Shown: piece after piece, positions 26,356-36,300 of the stretch
Layout of the letters: every line of letters starts with the position of its first letter
Numbering within the stretch: the stretch's first letter is position 1
DNA from: Streptomyces fructofermentans
GTDB taxonomy: Bacteria > Actinomycetota > Actinomycetes > Streptomycetales > Streptomycetaceae
DNA length: 64,000 nt
Assembly: GCF_014651055.1 (NCBI RefSeq)
Contig: NZ_BMWD01000002.1
Location: forward strand, 100,706-164,705
Direction: 5' to 3'
Translations under genes and position numbers: made by a program
Notes under the pieces: generated by a model
The model's database searches: none
Told to the model about the DNA's origin: nothing
Seen by the model: the letters and a program-made list of their open reading frames with translations, nothing else

Positions 26356-27186
26356 ATGGCCGACTCCCGCGAGCACGTCCTGACGGGCACCCGGTGCAGC
26401 GTCACCGCCCGCGAGTGGCCACTGGACCGGCCCCGTTACGTCGCCCTGCTGGCGCACGGCCACGGAGAGCACATCGGCCGGTACGCGTATGTGGCGGACG
26501 TCCTGCGCGGGCACGGCGCCGCGGTGTTCGGCCCGGACCACATGGGCCACGGCAGGTCCGCGGGCGAGCGGGTGCTGATCGAGGACGTCGAGGACGTGGT
26601 GACCGACCTCCGCGCGGTCGACGCGCTGGCCCGGGCCGCCCACCCCGGTGCGCCGGTCGTGCTGGTCGGCCACTCCATGGGCGGACTGGTCGCGGCGCGC
26701 TTCGCCCAGCGGTACGGCGACTCCCTGGCCGGGCTGGTCCTGTCCGCTCCGGTGGTCGGCGGCCCGGAACCGCTCCGCCGGCTCCTGGCGCTCGATCCGC
26801 TGCCGGACGTGCCGATCGACCCGTCGGCGCTGTCCCGCGACCCGTCGGTCGGCAGGGACTACGCGCGGGACCCGCTCGTCTGGCACGGACCGTTCAAGCG
26901 GCCCACGCTGGAGGCCTTCACGCACGCTCTGGAGACGGTCGCCGGACACGGTGACGTGGGCGCGCTCCCGCTGCTGTGGATGCACGGCGACGACGACCGA
27001 GTCGTACCGCTGTCCGCCACCCGCGCGGGCATCGAGGACCTGCGCGGCACCGAGTGGACGGAGCGGCTGTACGCGGGGGCGCGGCACGAGCTGTTCAACG
27101 AGACGAACAAGGACGCCGTCCTCGGGGACGTGACCGCCTTCGTGGACCGGGTCCTGCCGGCCCGACCCTCGCAGACCGAAGCCTGA
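26356..27186 (+). CDS. Alpha/beta hydrolase, monoacylglycerol-lipase-like
   Basis: Protein of 276 residues from the ATG at 26356 (GGAGG upstream). HGHGEHIGRY near residues 34-43 is the oxyanion-hole motif of the monoglyceride lipase (Hydrolase_4) family. The nucleophile is S107 in GHSMGG, an Asp follows in HGDDDRVVP, and the His is in GARHELFNE. No signal peptide, so cytosolic. The siderophore cluster begins just after it, but no iron box precedes it. Because the NRPS lacks a thioesterase this is the only nearby hydrolase fold that might release the product; a housekeeping lipid role is more likely. Confidence 0.8.
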   Translation: MADSREHVLTGTRCSVTAREWPLDRPRYVALLAHGHGEHIGRYAYVADVLRGHGAAVFGPDHMGHGRSAGERVLIEDVEDVVTDLRAVDALARAAHPGAPVVLVGHSMGGLVAARFAQRYGDSLAGLVLSAPVVGGPEPLRRLLALDPLPDVPIDPSALSRDPSVGRDYARDPLVWHGPFKRPTLEAFTHALETVAGHGDVGALPLLWMHGDDDRVVPLSATRAGIEDLRGTEWTERLYAGARHELFNETNKDAVLGDVTAFVDRVLPARPSQTEA

Positions 27187-27312
27187 CCTGCCCCACGGGA
27201 CGGCTGCCGGCGTGCGGGAGTGCGGCGGTGTCCAGGCGGGCGGGCGCCACCCGCCCGGAGCCTGCGGGCGACACACGGTCGAACAGGCCGGCGCTCAACC
27301 CACACTCCATCA

Positions 27313-27335
27313 AGTTAGCTTAGGCTAAGCTAACT
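27313..27335. promoter_or_regulatory. Iron box (DmdR/IdeR operator)
   Basis: The core TTAGCTTAGGCTAAGCTAA sits in a palindrome that is perfect except at the centre, 49 bases before the isochorismatase-like start. It matches the DtxR-family consensus TTAGGTTAGGCTAACCTAA at 17 of 19 positions. Confidence 0.85.
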
Positions 27336-27383
27336 TCCTCGTATCCGGACTCGGCAGCCACTCCACCAGGGAGGAGTCCGCCC

Positions 27384-28043
27384 ATGGGCTTTCCGGTCAT
27401 CAGCTCCTATCCCATGCCCGACCGTTCCGCGGTCCCTCCGTCCGGGCCGCCGTGGACGATCGATCCGGCACGGGCCGCTCTCCTCGTCCACGACATGCAG
27501 AACCACTTCGTCCAGGCCTTCCCACCGGACCTCTCCCCCGTCGTGGAACTCGTGGACAACATCGCCGCCCTGCGCGAACTCGCGGGCACCCTCGGCATGC
27601 CGGTGGTGTTCAGCACCGAGCCGGCCGCCCAACGACCGGGCCAGCGCGGCCTGATGACCGACATATGGGGTCCGGGCATCGGCCAGGAACCGGGGGACGG
27701 CGCGGCGATCGTCGCGCAGCTCACGCCCCGGGTCGGCGAACACGTGCTGGTCAACGTCCGCCACAACGCCTTCCTCCGCAGCCACCTCGGCAGACTGCTG
27801 CGCTCCACCGGGCGCGACCAGCTGATCCTCTGCGGTGTACGGGCGCACCTGGGCATCCTGCTGACGGCGGCGGACGCCTTCATGAACGACATCCAGCCGT
27901 TCGTGGTGGCCGACGCGGTGGCCGACTTCACCCCGGAGGACCACTCCATGGCGCTGCGCTGGATCGCCCGCACGGGGGTCGTGTGCACCACGGACCGGTT
28001 GATACGCCACCTGCTGCACGGCAGGGCCGCGCACAGCGTGTGA
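27384..28043 (+). CDS. Isochorismatase-family protein lacking the catalytic lysine
   Basis: Protein of 219 residues from the ATG at 27384 (GGGAGGAG upstream), single domain. It resembles PhzD and the N-terminal half of EntB: ALLVHDMQNHF supplies the catalytic Asp, MTDIWGPGI and GVRAHLGILLTAADAF are family motifs, and DIQPFVVADAVADF closes the fold. The segment that is VKWRYSAF in EntB reads VNVRHNAF, so the lysine is replaced by Asn. A cysteine nucleophile is absent, as in true isochorismatases. No dihydroxybenzoate genes (isochorismate synthase, DHB dehydrogenase, aryl ligase, aryl carrier) are present, so ordinary isochorismatase activity is doubtful. The iron box upstream places it in the iron regulon. 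It may be a repurposed enzyme of siderophore handling. Confidence 0.75.
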   Translation: MGFPVISSYPMPDRSAVPPSGPPWTIDPARAALLVHDMQNHFVQAFPPDLSPVVELVDNIAALRELAGTLGMPVVFSTEPAAQRPGQRGLMTDIWGPGIGQEPGDGAAIVAQLTPRVGEHVLVNVRHNAFLRSHLGRLLRSTGRDQLILCGVRAHLGILLTAADAFMNDIQPFVVADAVADFTPEDHSMALRWIARTGVVCTTDRLIRHLLHGRAAHSV

Positions 28044-28140
28044 GGCAGCGCGGGCCCGAACCGGACCCGGCGTTCACGCAGTCGACGGCCGCCGACCCCG
28101 GTCAACGGCCCTGCGGTCACGGCCCGGCCGTCACCGACAG

Positions 28141-28179
28141 CGCCCCCGGTCGGCGGGAGCGCCCGGGCGCCCGGGGGCG
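28141..28179. terminator. GC-rich hairpin between convergent genes
   Basis: CGCCCCCGG at 28141-28149 pairs with CCGGGGGCG at 28171-28179 around a GC-rich loop, between the isochorismatase-like stop and the stop of the minus-strand operon. Candidate bidirectional terminator. Confidence 0.4.
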
Positions 28180-28195
28180 GGGCCCGGGCCGACGG

Positions 28196-28426
28196 TCACG
28201 CGCAGGGGCGCCCCGGGTAGTCGCCGCTCTCCGGAACGCCCGCCGCGCGCATCCGGCCCAGGACGTCGGGCAGCACGCTCTCGTCGTCGAAGTCCACCAG
28301 GCAGTTGGTCTCCCGGTCGAAGACCAGGACGTCGCCCGCCGTGTCCCAGAGCACCCACCGGTGCGGGTACGCGGGCTCCTGCCACAGGTGCTCGTACCGC
28401 TCGACCTCGTCCGTCCGCGTGCTCAC
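28196..28426 (-). CDS. Small hypothetical protein at the end of the NRPS operon
   Basis: Protein of 76 residues from GTG 28426, which overlaps the amidohydrolase stop as GTGA, so it is translationally coupled. It contains YPHRWVLWDTAGDVLVFDRE and ends CLVDFDDESVLPDVL followed by a short tail. It is acidic and has no signal peptide. I know no family for it; it could be a small accessory or regulatory subunit of the amidohydrolase or NRPS. It is the last gene of the minus-strand operon. Confidence 0.6.
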   Translation of the reverse strand: MSTRTDEVERYEHLWQEPAYPHRWVLWDTAGDVLVFDRETNCLVDFDDESVLPDVLGRMRAAGVPESGDYPGRPCA

Positions 28427-29997
28427 AGCGCGTCCTCCTCCGTCTCTCGGCCGCCGACGAATGTCGCGACCACGTCGATGCCGCCGATGCGCGAGGCGTC
28501 GACGCGCGTGGGGTCGTCGCCCAGGACGACCAGATCAGCCCGCCTGCCCGCGGTGAGGCTGCCCGCACTGTCCTCCCAGTGGCAGGCGTGGGCGCCGTCC
28601 ACCGTGTAGGCGCGCAGCGCCTGTTCGACCGTGATCCCCTCGTCCGGGCCGATCGCACGACCGGACAGGGAGGCCCGCTCGACCATGAACTGGACGGCCC
28701 TGAGCGGCGATCCGTCCGCGACGGGCCGGTCGGAGCTGCCGACGAGCCTGATCCCATGGTCCAGGAAGCCCTTCCCCCGGTACAGCCAGGGTGCCCGCTC
28801 CTCCCCCATGATCTCCGCGTAGTCGTCGCCGAAGTGGCGCAGGAAGTTCGGCTGGACCACGGCCGCCACCCCGAGGCGCGCGAAGCGGGGCAGTTGGTCG
28901 GGCCTGACGAGTCCCGCGTGCTCGATGCGGTGCCGCGCGTCCGGGCGCGGCCGGATCCGCTGGGCCCGCTCGATGGCGTCCAGGGCGACGTCGACGGCCC
29001 GGTCGCCGATGGCGTGGACGGCGAGCTGCCAACCGCCGAGGTGGCCGTCCACGATCGTGCGCGCCAGGTCCTCCGGCTCCTCCTGCAACTGGCCCGCGTG
29101 GTCCAGTCCTTGGTAGGGGCCGGTGAGAGCGGCCGTCCGGGCCATCATGCCGCCGTCCGTGTAGACCTTCAGCGCGCCGACCGAGAGCATCTCGTCGCCG
29201 AAGCCGGTGCGCAGTCCGAGGTCGAGGGCGCGCGGGATGCCGTCGGCCTCGTGCGCGGCGACCGGGCGCAGCCGGTCCGCCGACACCATGAGCTGCACCC
29301 GCAGGGGCAGTCTCCCCTGCTCGCGCGCGAGTTGGTACGCGCCCAGCTCGACCGGGGTGTGTCCGAAGAGGGCGCCGCCGATGCCCGCCTCGGCGCAGCC
29401 GGTCACCCCTTCGGACAGGCAGGCGCGGGCGGCCCGTCCGATGGCCTCGGCCAACTCCTGCTGGGCGTACGGCAGCCGCAGGGCCCGCGCGGCCCCCATC
29501 GCGCCCTCGGCCAGGAAGCCCTGGTCGTGTGCGATGTCGGCGGGCAGCCTGTCCAGCACGGCGGTGTTGACCATGCAGCCGTGGCCCGAGTCGTGCAGCA
29601 GGTACACCTTGCGTCCCGCGCTGACCCGGTCCAGTTCGGCTGCGGTCAAGTGGCGCCCCAGACCGCGCTGGTCGTACCCGGCGAGGTTGGTCCAGCCGCC
29701 CTCGGGCGTGCTCAGTACGGCCTCGGCCACCGCGGCGAGGACGTCCTCGACCGAGTCGCAGGGGGCCACGCTGGGCGTGACCGCCTTCAACCCGGTCCAG
29801 GCCAGGTGGACATGGCTGTCGATGAATCCGGGCAGCACGGTGGCGCCCTGGAGGTCGACGACGCGGCGCGCGGGGAGCCGGGCCACCTCCTCGTCCAGGC
29901 CCACGATCCGGTCCCGCCAGATGCCCAGTTCGCGGGCGACGGGCCGGTCGGGGTCCATGGTGAGGAAGCGCGCGTTCGTCAGTCTCGTGGTGAGCAT
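28423..29997 (-). CDS. YtcJ-like metal-dependent amidohydrolase
   Basis: Protein of 524 residues from the ATG at 29997. Amidohydrolase_3/YtcJ features are clear: the metal-binding GFIDSHVHLAW near residue 60, GALKVYTDGGMMARTA (carbamylated-Lys region), AVHAIGDRAVD with a metal His, RIEHAGLV, GSSDRPVADGSPL with the catalytic Asp, and the C-terminal GSLTAGRRADLVVLGDDP. Cytosolic, probably a zinc hydrolase. It starts 12 bases after the MbtH stop and runs into the 76-residue gene, so it belongs to the NRPS operon. Family members hydrolyse amide or formamide bonds; deformylating or trimming a siderophore intermediate is one guess, with no direct evidence. Confidence 0.85.
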   Translation of the reverse strand: MLTTRLTNARFLTMDPDRPVARELGIWRDRIVGLDEEVARLPARRVVDLQGATVLPGFIDSHVHLAWTGLKAVTPSVAPCDSVEDVLAAVAEAVLSTPEGGWTNLAGYDQRGLGRHLTAAELDRVSAGRKVYLLHDSGHGCMVNTAVLDRLPADIAHDQGFLAEGAMGAARALRLPYAQQELAEAIGRAARACLSEGVTGCAEAGIGGALFGHTPVELGAYQLAREQGRLPLRVQLMVSADRLRPVAAHEADGIPRALDLGLRTGFGDEMLSVGALKVYTDGGMMARTAALTGPYQGLDHAGQLQEEPEDLARTIVDGHLGGWQLAVHAIGDRAVDVALDAIERAQRIRPRPDARHRIEHAGLVRPDQLPRFARLGVAAVVQPNFLRHFGDDYAEIMGEERAPWLYRGKGFLDHGIRLVGSSDRPVADGSPLRAVQFMVERASLSGRAIGPDEGITVEQALRAYTVDGAHACHWEDSAGSLTAGRRADLVVLGDDPTRVDASRIGGIDVVATFVGGRETEEDAL

Positions 29998-30009
29998 CGG
30001 GGGTGTGCC

Positions 30010-30228
30010 TCAGCCGGTCCGCTCCATGTGCTCCACCAGGCTCTTGGGCCGCATGTCGGACCAGTTGGCCTCGATGTGGTCCAGGCACTCCTGGCGGGGA
30101 GCCGGTCCGTGCGCGACGGTCCAGCCGGCCGGGACGTCCACGAAGTCGGGCCACAGGCTGTACTGGCCCTCGTCGTTGACCAGTACGGAGTAGACGCCGT
30201 CGGGGTTCTCGAAGGGGTTGGTGCTCAT
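30010..30228 (-). CDS. MbtH-like NRPS accessory protein
   Basis: Protein of 72 residues from ATG 30228 (GGAGG upstream). It shows the full MbtH signature: [30 protein letters not shown], and the conserved WSDMRPKSL. MbtH proteins bind adenylation domains and raise their activity or solubility. The gene lies 140 bases after the NRPS stop and is presumably co-transcribed with it. That spacer carries GTCGGTG-like short repeats. Confidence 0.95.
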   Translation of the reverse strand: MSTNPFENPDGVYSVLVNDEGQYSLWPDFVDVPAGWTVAHGPAPRQECLDHIEANWSDMRPKSLVEHMERTG

Positions 30229-30368
30229 GAGGATCCTCCGCCTCTGCAGTGCCGTATGGGGGTGGTCGGGGCCGGCGCCGGGAGCGCCGGCCGGGCCGTC
30301 GGGGTCGTCGGGGGTGTCGGTGTCGCGGTGTCGTCGGTGTCGTTCGGGGAGTCCTGCTTCGTTCCGGG

Positions 30369-33300
30369 TCACGCCGATCCGGACGGCTCCTCCCGGTCGC
30401 GTGACGCGGCGCGCGCGACCAGGGCCCTGAGCGCGCGGAACCAGGTCTCGGCGAGGTCCCGGACCGCCTCCTCGGCCAGGACCGCGCCGGGCCAGGACCA
30501 GTGTGCGGCCAGCACCGGGCCGTCGGCCCGGTCCTCGGTCACGACGTTGATCCCGAGTGCGTGGCCCTCGCGCATCCCCGGCTCGGAGCCGATGTCCGCC
30601 ACGTCCTCCTCGGGCGCGTACGACCAGTCCGTGGCTTCCGGGATGCCGAACCGGCCGAGGTAGTTGAACTCGATCGGCGGTGTCGCGTGGGCCGCGAGGA
30701 CCGGCGCGGTCCGCGGGTTGAGGTGGCGGAGCATTCCGTAGCCGGTGCCGTTCGCCGGCAGCACGGCGAGGTGGCCGCGGATGCGCCCGAGTGCCGCCTC
30801 CACGGCGGGGCCGCCGTCCAGGGCCTCGTCCAGGTCCACGGGGCCCGGGTCGAGGAGGACGGGGAAGACGCTGGTGAACCAGCCGACCGTGCGCGACAGG
30901 TCGGCGTCCTCGGTCAGTTCCTCGTCACGGCCGTGGCTCTCGAGGTCGACCAGGACGGGACCGCCGGGGCCGTCGTCGTGGCGCCGGCGCCAGTCGGCGA
31001 CGGCGAGTCCCAGGGCCGTGAGCAGGACGTCGTTGACGTTGGCCGAGAAGGCGGTGGGCACCGCCGACAGCAGCGGCCCCGTGTGTTCGGCGGGGAGCCG
31101 CAGCTCCATCTCCCGCACGGTGGCGGTGGTGTCGCGTTCCGGGTCGAGCGGGCTGCTCAGCGGAAGGGGCGCGGCGCCTTCCAGCACAGCGGTCCAGAAG
31201 GGCAGTTCCGCCTCGCGCGCCGGGTCCTGGGCGAGTTCGTCGAGCCTGCGCGCCCAGGTGCGGAACGACGTCTCGACGGGGGCGAGTTCGGCGGGGCGCC
31301 CGGCCCGGACGGCGCGCCAGGCCGTCTCCAGGTCGGGCAGCAGGACCCGCCAGGACACGCCGTCGGTGACGAGGTGGTGGGCCATCAGCAGCAGCCGTCC
31401 GGGCTCCGTGCCCGCGTCGAACCACACGGCCCGCACCATGGTGCCGGCCTCCGGGTCCAGTGCCGCGCGGGCCCGGTGGGCGTGGTCCGAGACCGCCGTA
31501 CGCAGCGCGTCGGCGTCGAGTCCGGCCACGTCGACCCGTTCGATCCAGGTCTCGGGGTCGACCGAGCCGGCGGGCGGCACGTGCACGCTCCAGTGCTCCG
31601 CCCCGCGTTCGGACCGGGAGTCGCGGCCCGCGTCGGCGGTGCCCTCCCCGTGCTCCTCGGAGGCTGCCGCCCCGGTCCTCACGAGGGTGCCGCGCAGCAT
31701 GGCGTGCCGGTCCGCGAGCGCCCGCAGGACGGCCGCGAGCCCGGGCCGTTCCAGGGCGGCGGGCGTCCGGACCAGGGCCGACTGGTGGTAGCCCGTGAAC
31801 GGGCCGCCGAGTTCACGCAGCCAGTGCATGACCGGTGTCAGCGGCACGACGCCCGTGCCCTCGTCCGCCGTGCGCGCGTCGGCCGCGCCGGTGGCGGTCG
31901 CGACGTCCGCGAGGCCGGCCACCGTGCGGTGCCGCAGGACGAGGCGCGGGGTGATCCTGACGCCTGCCGCGCGGGCCCGGCTGACGAGCTGCATCGCCAT
32001 GATGCTGTCGCCGCCGAGGGCGAAGAAGTCGTCGTCGACTCCGACTTCGTCCAGGCCGAGGACGTCGGCGAAGACACCGCACAGCGTCCTCTCCAGTTCG
32101 GTTCCCGGGGCCCGCCCGGTGGACAGGGCCGCGAAGTCCGGTGCGGGCAGGGCCGCTCGGTCCAGCTTGCCGTTGGCGAGCTCCGGGAGCCGGTCCAGGA
32201 GGACGACCGCGGCGGGGACCATGTGGTCGGGCAGCCGGCCCGCGACATGGCCGCGCAGCCTGCCGGGGTCGGGCTGCGCACCGGGCGCCGGGACGACGTA
32301 CGCCACCAGCAGCTTGCGTACACCTTCTTGACGTACCGTCACCAGAGCCTGTGCGACGTCCTGGTGGGCGGTGAGCACGGACTCGATCTCGCCGGGCTCG
32401 ATCCGGAAGCCGCGGATCTTGACCTGGTCGTCGGCACGGCCGAGGTAGTCGAGCCGTCCGTCCGGCGTCCAGCGGGCCAGGTCGCCGGTCCGGTACAGGC
32501 GCGAGCCCGGCCCGCCGAACGGGTCGGCGACGAAGCGCTCGGCGGTCAGGGCCGGCCGGCCCAGGTAGCCGCGGGCGAGTCCGCCGCCGGCCAGGTACAG
32601 CTCGCCGGTGACCCCGGGCGGCACGGGCTGGAGGCGGTCGTCGAGGACGTAGGCCCGGGTGCCCGCCACGGGGCGTCCCACGAGGGGCCGTTCGCTGTCG
32701 CGCACGCGTGCCACGAGGGCGTCGACGGTGGACTCGGTGGGCCCGTACAGGTTGAACGCCTCGGTGCCGCGCAGGTTCCCGAGCCGCTCCCACAGGGCGG
32801 CGGGGACGGCCTCGCCGCCGACGCCGACGACCGCGAGCGGGCAGGTCCCGTCGTCGCGGACGAGTCCGGTCCCGGCCATCTGCGCGAAGAACGAGGGCGT
32901 GACCTCCAGGAAGTCGAAGCCGTGCTCGACGACGGCCGCCGCGAGCAGGTCGGGGTCTCGGCGGGTCTCGTCGGACACCACGTGGACGCAGTGTCCGTCG
33001 AGCAGCCACAACTGCGGTTGCCAGGAGGCGTCGAAGGAGAACGCCCAGGCGTGCCCGGCGCGCAGCCTGCTGCGGCCGGTGATCGCCTTGGCGGGCTCGT
33101 ACAGCGTCTCGCGGTGGCTGTGGAAGAGGTTTCCGACGCTCTCGTGGGTGACCACGACGCCCTTGGGGCGGCCGGTGGATCCCGAGGTGTAGATGACGTA
33201 CGCGGGGTGCCGCGGGGTCAGGGGCGCGATCCGGTCGGTGTCGAGGAGGTCGCCCGCGTCCTCGGCCGCGAGCAGTTCGGCGGTACGGGGGGCGTCGAGT

Positions 33301-36300
33301 TCGAGCACCGGCGGCCCGTCCGGGGGCAGCAGGGGCGCGATCCGGCCGGTGGTGAGGGTCAGGACGGGCCCGGCGTCGGCGAGGGTGTCGGCCAGGTGGC
33401 CGGCCGGGGCGTCCGGGTCGAGCGGCAGGTAGGCGGCGCCCGCCTTGTGGACCGCGAGGACGGCCAGCAGCGTGCGGGCGCTGCGGGGCAGGGCCAGCGC
33501 CACCAGGGTCTCGGGGCCCGCCCCGTGCGCGACGAGGACGCGGGCGAGCCGGTTGGCCTCGGCGTTGAGCTGGGCGAACGTGAGCCGGACGCCGTCGGAG
33601 GCGACGGCCGGGGCGTCCGGTGCGAGCGCGGCCTGCCGTTCGAAGAGTGCCGGGACGGTGGTCGGTGCGGCGGGCAGGGGGCGCGCGTTCCACTCGGTCA
33701 GGATGCGCCGGCGTTCGGCGTCTCCGAGCACGTCGATGCGGCTGATCGGGGCGTCGGGTTCCGCCACCACGGCCCGCAGCAGCCGGACGAGGCGCCCGGC
33801 GATCGCCTCGGCGGTCGCGTGGTCGAAGAGGTCTGTGCTGTACTCCAGCACTCCGTCGACCCCGCCGTCGCCGCCGTCGCCGCCGTCCTGTTCCACGAAG
33901 TCGAAGGACAGGTCGAACTTGGCGCCGGCCGCGCCGACCTCCTCCCGCCGCGGACGGAGTCCGGCGAGGCCGGGCCCGTCACCGCCGGCGGCCAGGTACA
34001 CGACCATGACCTGGAACAGCGGGTGCCTGGACAGTGAGCGGGCGGGGCTGAGCGCGTCCACGACACGTTCGAACGGCACGTCCTGGTGGTCGAAGGCCGC
34101 CAGGTCGGTCTCCCGCACCCGGGACAGCAGTTCGCGGAACGCCGGGTCGCCCGAGGTGTCGGTGCGCAGCACCAGGGTGTTGAGGAAGAACCCGACCAGG
34201 TCCTCCAGCGCCTCCTCGGTCCGCCCGGAGATCGGGCTGCCGAGCGGGATGTCGGTGCCGGCTCCCAGCCTGGTGAGGAGTGCGGCCACCGCGGCCTGGA
34301 CGACCATGAACATGCTGACGTTGCCCGAGCGGGCCAGTTCGCGCAGCCCCGCCGTCAGCGCGGGGTCCAGGGCCATGTCGACGACGCCGCCCCGGTAGCT
34401 GGCCTCCAGCGGCCTCGACCGGTCTGCCGGCAGTCCGAGTTCCTCGGGCAGTCCGGCCAGCGTCCGCTTCCAGAAGTCGAGTTGGCCGAAGGCCAGGCTC
34501 CCCGGGTCCTTCTCGTCGCCGAGCAGGGCCCGCTGCCACAGGCTGTAGTCGGCGTACTGGACGGGCAGCGGCTCCCGGTCGGGCGCACGGCCCGCCGCGC
34601 GGGCCTCGTAGGCGGCGGCGAGGTCGCGGGTGAGCGGCTCGTCGGACCACTCGTCGCCCGCGATGTGGTGGAGCAGGAGCAGCAGGACGTGCTCGTCCTC
34701 GGCGGCGCGGAAGAGGTGCGCGCGCAGGGGCACCTCCCGGTCGAGCTCGAAGCCGTACTCCGCGGCCTCGGTGAGCATCCGGCCGAGTTCCGCCTCGTCG
34801 GGGGCGTCGGCGGTGCGCAGTTCGACGCGGGCCTGTTCGGGGGCGAGGATCCGCTGGTGGGCGCGGCCGTCCTCCTCGGGGAAGACGGTGCGCAGCGGTT
34901 CGTGCCGGGCGACCAGGTCGTCGACGGCCCGTTGCAGCGCGTCGGCGTCGAGCCGCCCGGTCAGCCGCCAGGCGAGCGGGATGTTGTACGTGGGGCTGGG
35001 GCCCTCCACCCGGTACAGCACCCACAGGCGCTGCTGGGCGAAGGAGAGCGGCAGCCGCTCCGGGCGCTCGACGGGGGCGAGGACGGGCGGTTCGGGCCGC
35101 TCGGTGGCGGCCTCCCCGGTCCCGTCCCTGAGCCGCTCCGCGAGCCGGGCGACCGTGGGCGCCTCGAACACCGCGCGCAGCGACACCTCGGTGGTGAGTA
35201 CGGCACGGATGCGGGCGGCCAGTCGCATCGCGACGAGGGAGTGGCCGCCGAGGGCGAAGAAGTCGTCGTCGACACCGACGTGTTCGAGCCCCAGGACGTC
35301 CGCGAACAGGCCGCAGAGGATCTCCTCGCGGGCGGTGCGCGGCGGCCGTCCCGAGACGCCCGCCGTGAAGTCGGGGGCGGGCAGGGCGGACTGGTCGAGC
35401 TTGCCCGCGACGGTGCGCGGCAGCGCGTCGAGGACGACGAGGGCGGCCGGCACCATGTGCTCGGGCAGTGCGCCCGCCACGTGGGCGCGCAGGGCGGCCG
35501 GGTCGGGCTCGCGCCCGGGGGCCGGGACGACGTAGGCGACGAGCTGCCGGACTCCCGGTGTGTCCTCGCGTACGACGACGGCGGTCGCGGAGACGTCCGG
35601 GTGGCCGGTGACGACGGCCTCGACCTCGCCCGACTCGATGCGGAAGCCGCGCAGTTTGACCTGGTCGTCGGTGCGGCCGAGGAATTCGAGGGTGCCGTCG
35701 GCCCGTCGGCGCACGAGGTCGCCGGTGCGGTACATCCGCTCACCGGGGCGTCCGTGGGGGTCCGCCACGAAGCGTCCGGCGGTGAGCGCCGGGCGGTCCA
35801 GGTAGCCCCGGGCGAGGCCCTCGCCCGCCAGGTACAGCTCGCCGGGCACGCCGACGGGGGTCGGGCGAAGCCGTCCGTCGAGGACGTGGGCACGGGTGTT
35901 GTCGAGCGGGGCGGCCCAGGGGTCCTGTCCGGTGTCGCCGCCGTGCCAGCCGTAGGCGTCGACGGCGCACTCCGTGGGCCCGTACAGGTCGTGAACGGCC
36001 GTGCCGGGGAGGGCGCAGAGGCGCTGCCAGAGCTGCGGCGGCGTGGCCTCACCGCCGACCGCGACGACGGCGGGGACACGGCTGCCGGGCGCGAGGAAGC
36101 CGTGGTGCAGCAACTCGCGCAGGTAGGTGGGGGTGAGGTCGACGAAGTCGATGCCCGCGTCGTCGAGGTGGGCCAGCAGCGCGGCCGGGTCCATCATGGT
36201 GGCCTCGTCGACCACGTGCAGTTCGTGGCCCGCGAGCAGCCAGATGAACGGCTCCCAGGAACCGTCGAAGCTGAACGAGGCGGCGTGCACGGCGCGCAGG

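Noticed and set aside
27384..28043. Catecholate siderophore pathway because of an isochorismatase homologue
   Set aside because: No isochorismate synthase, DHB dehydrogenase, aryl-AMP ligase or aryl carrier is present, and the catalytic lysine is missing. Hydroxamate genes are complete.
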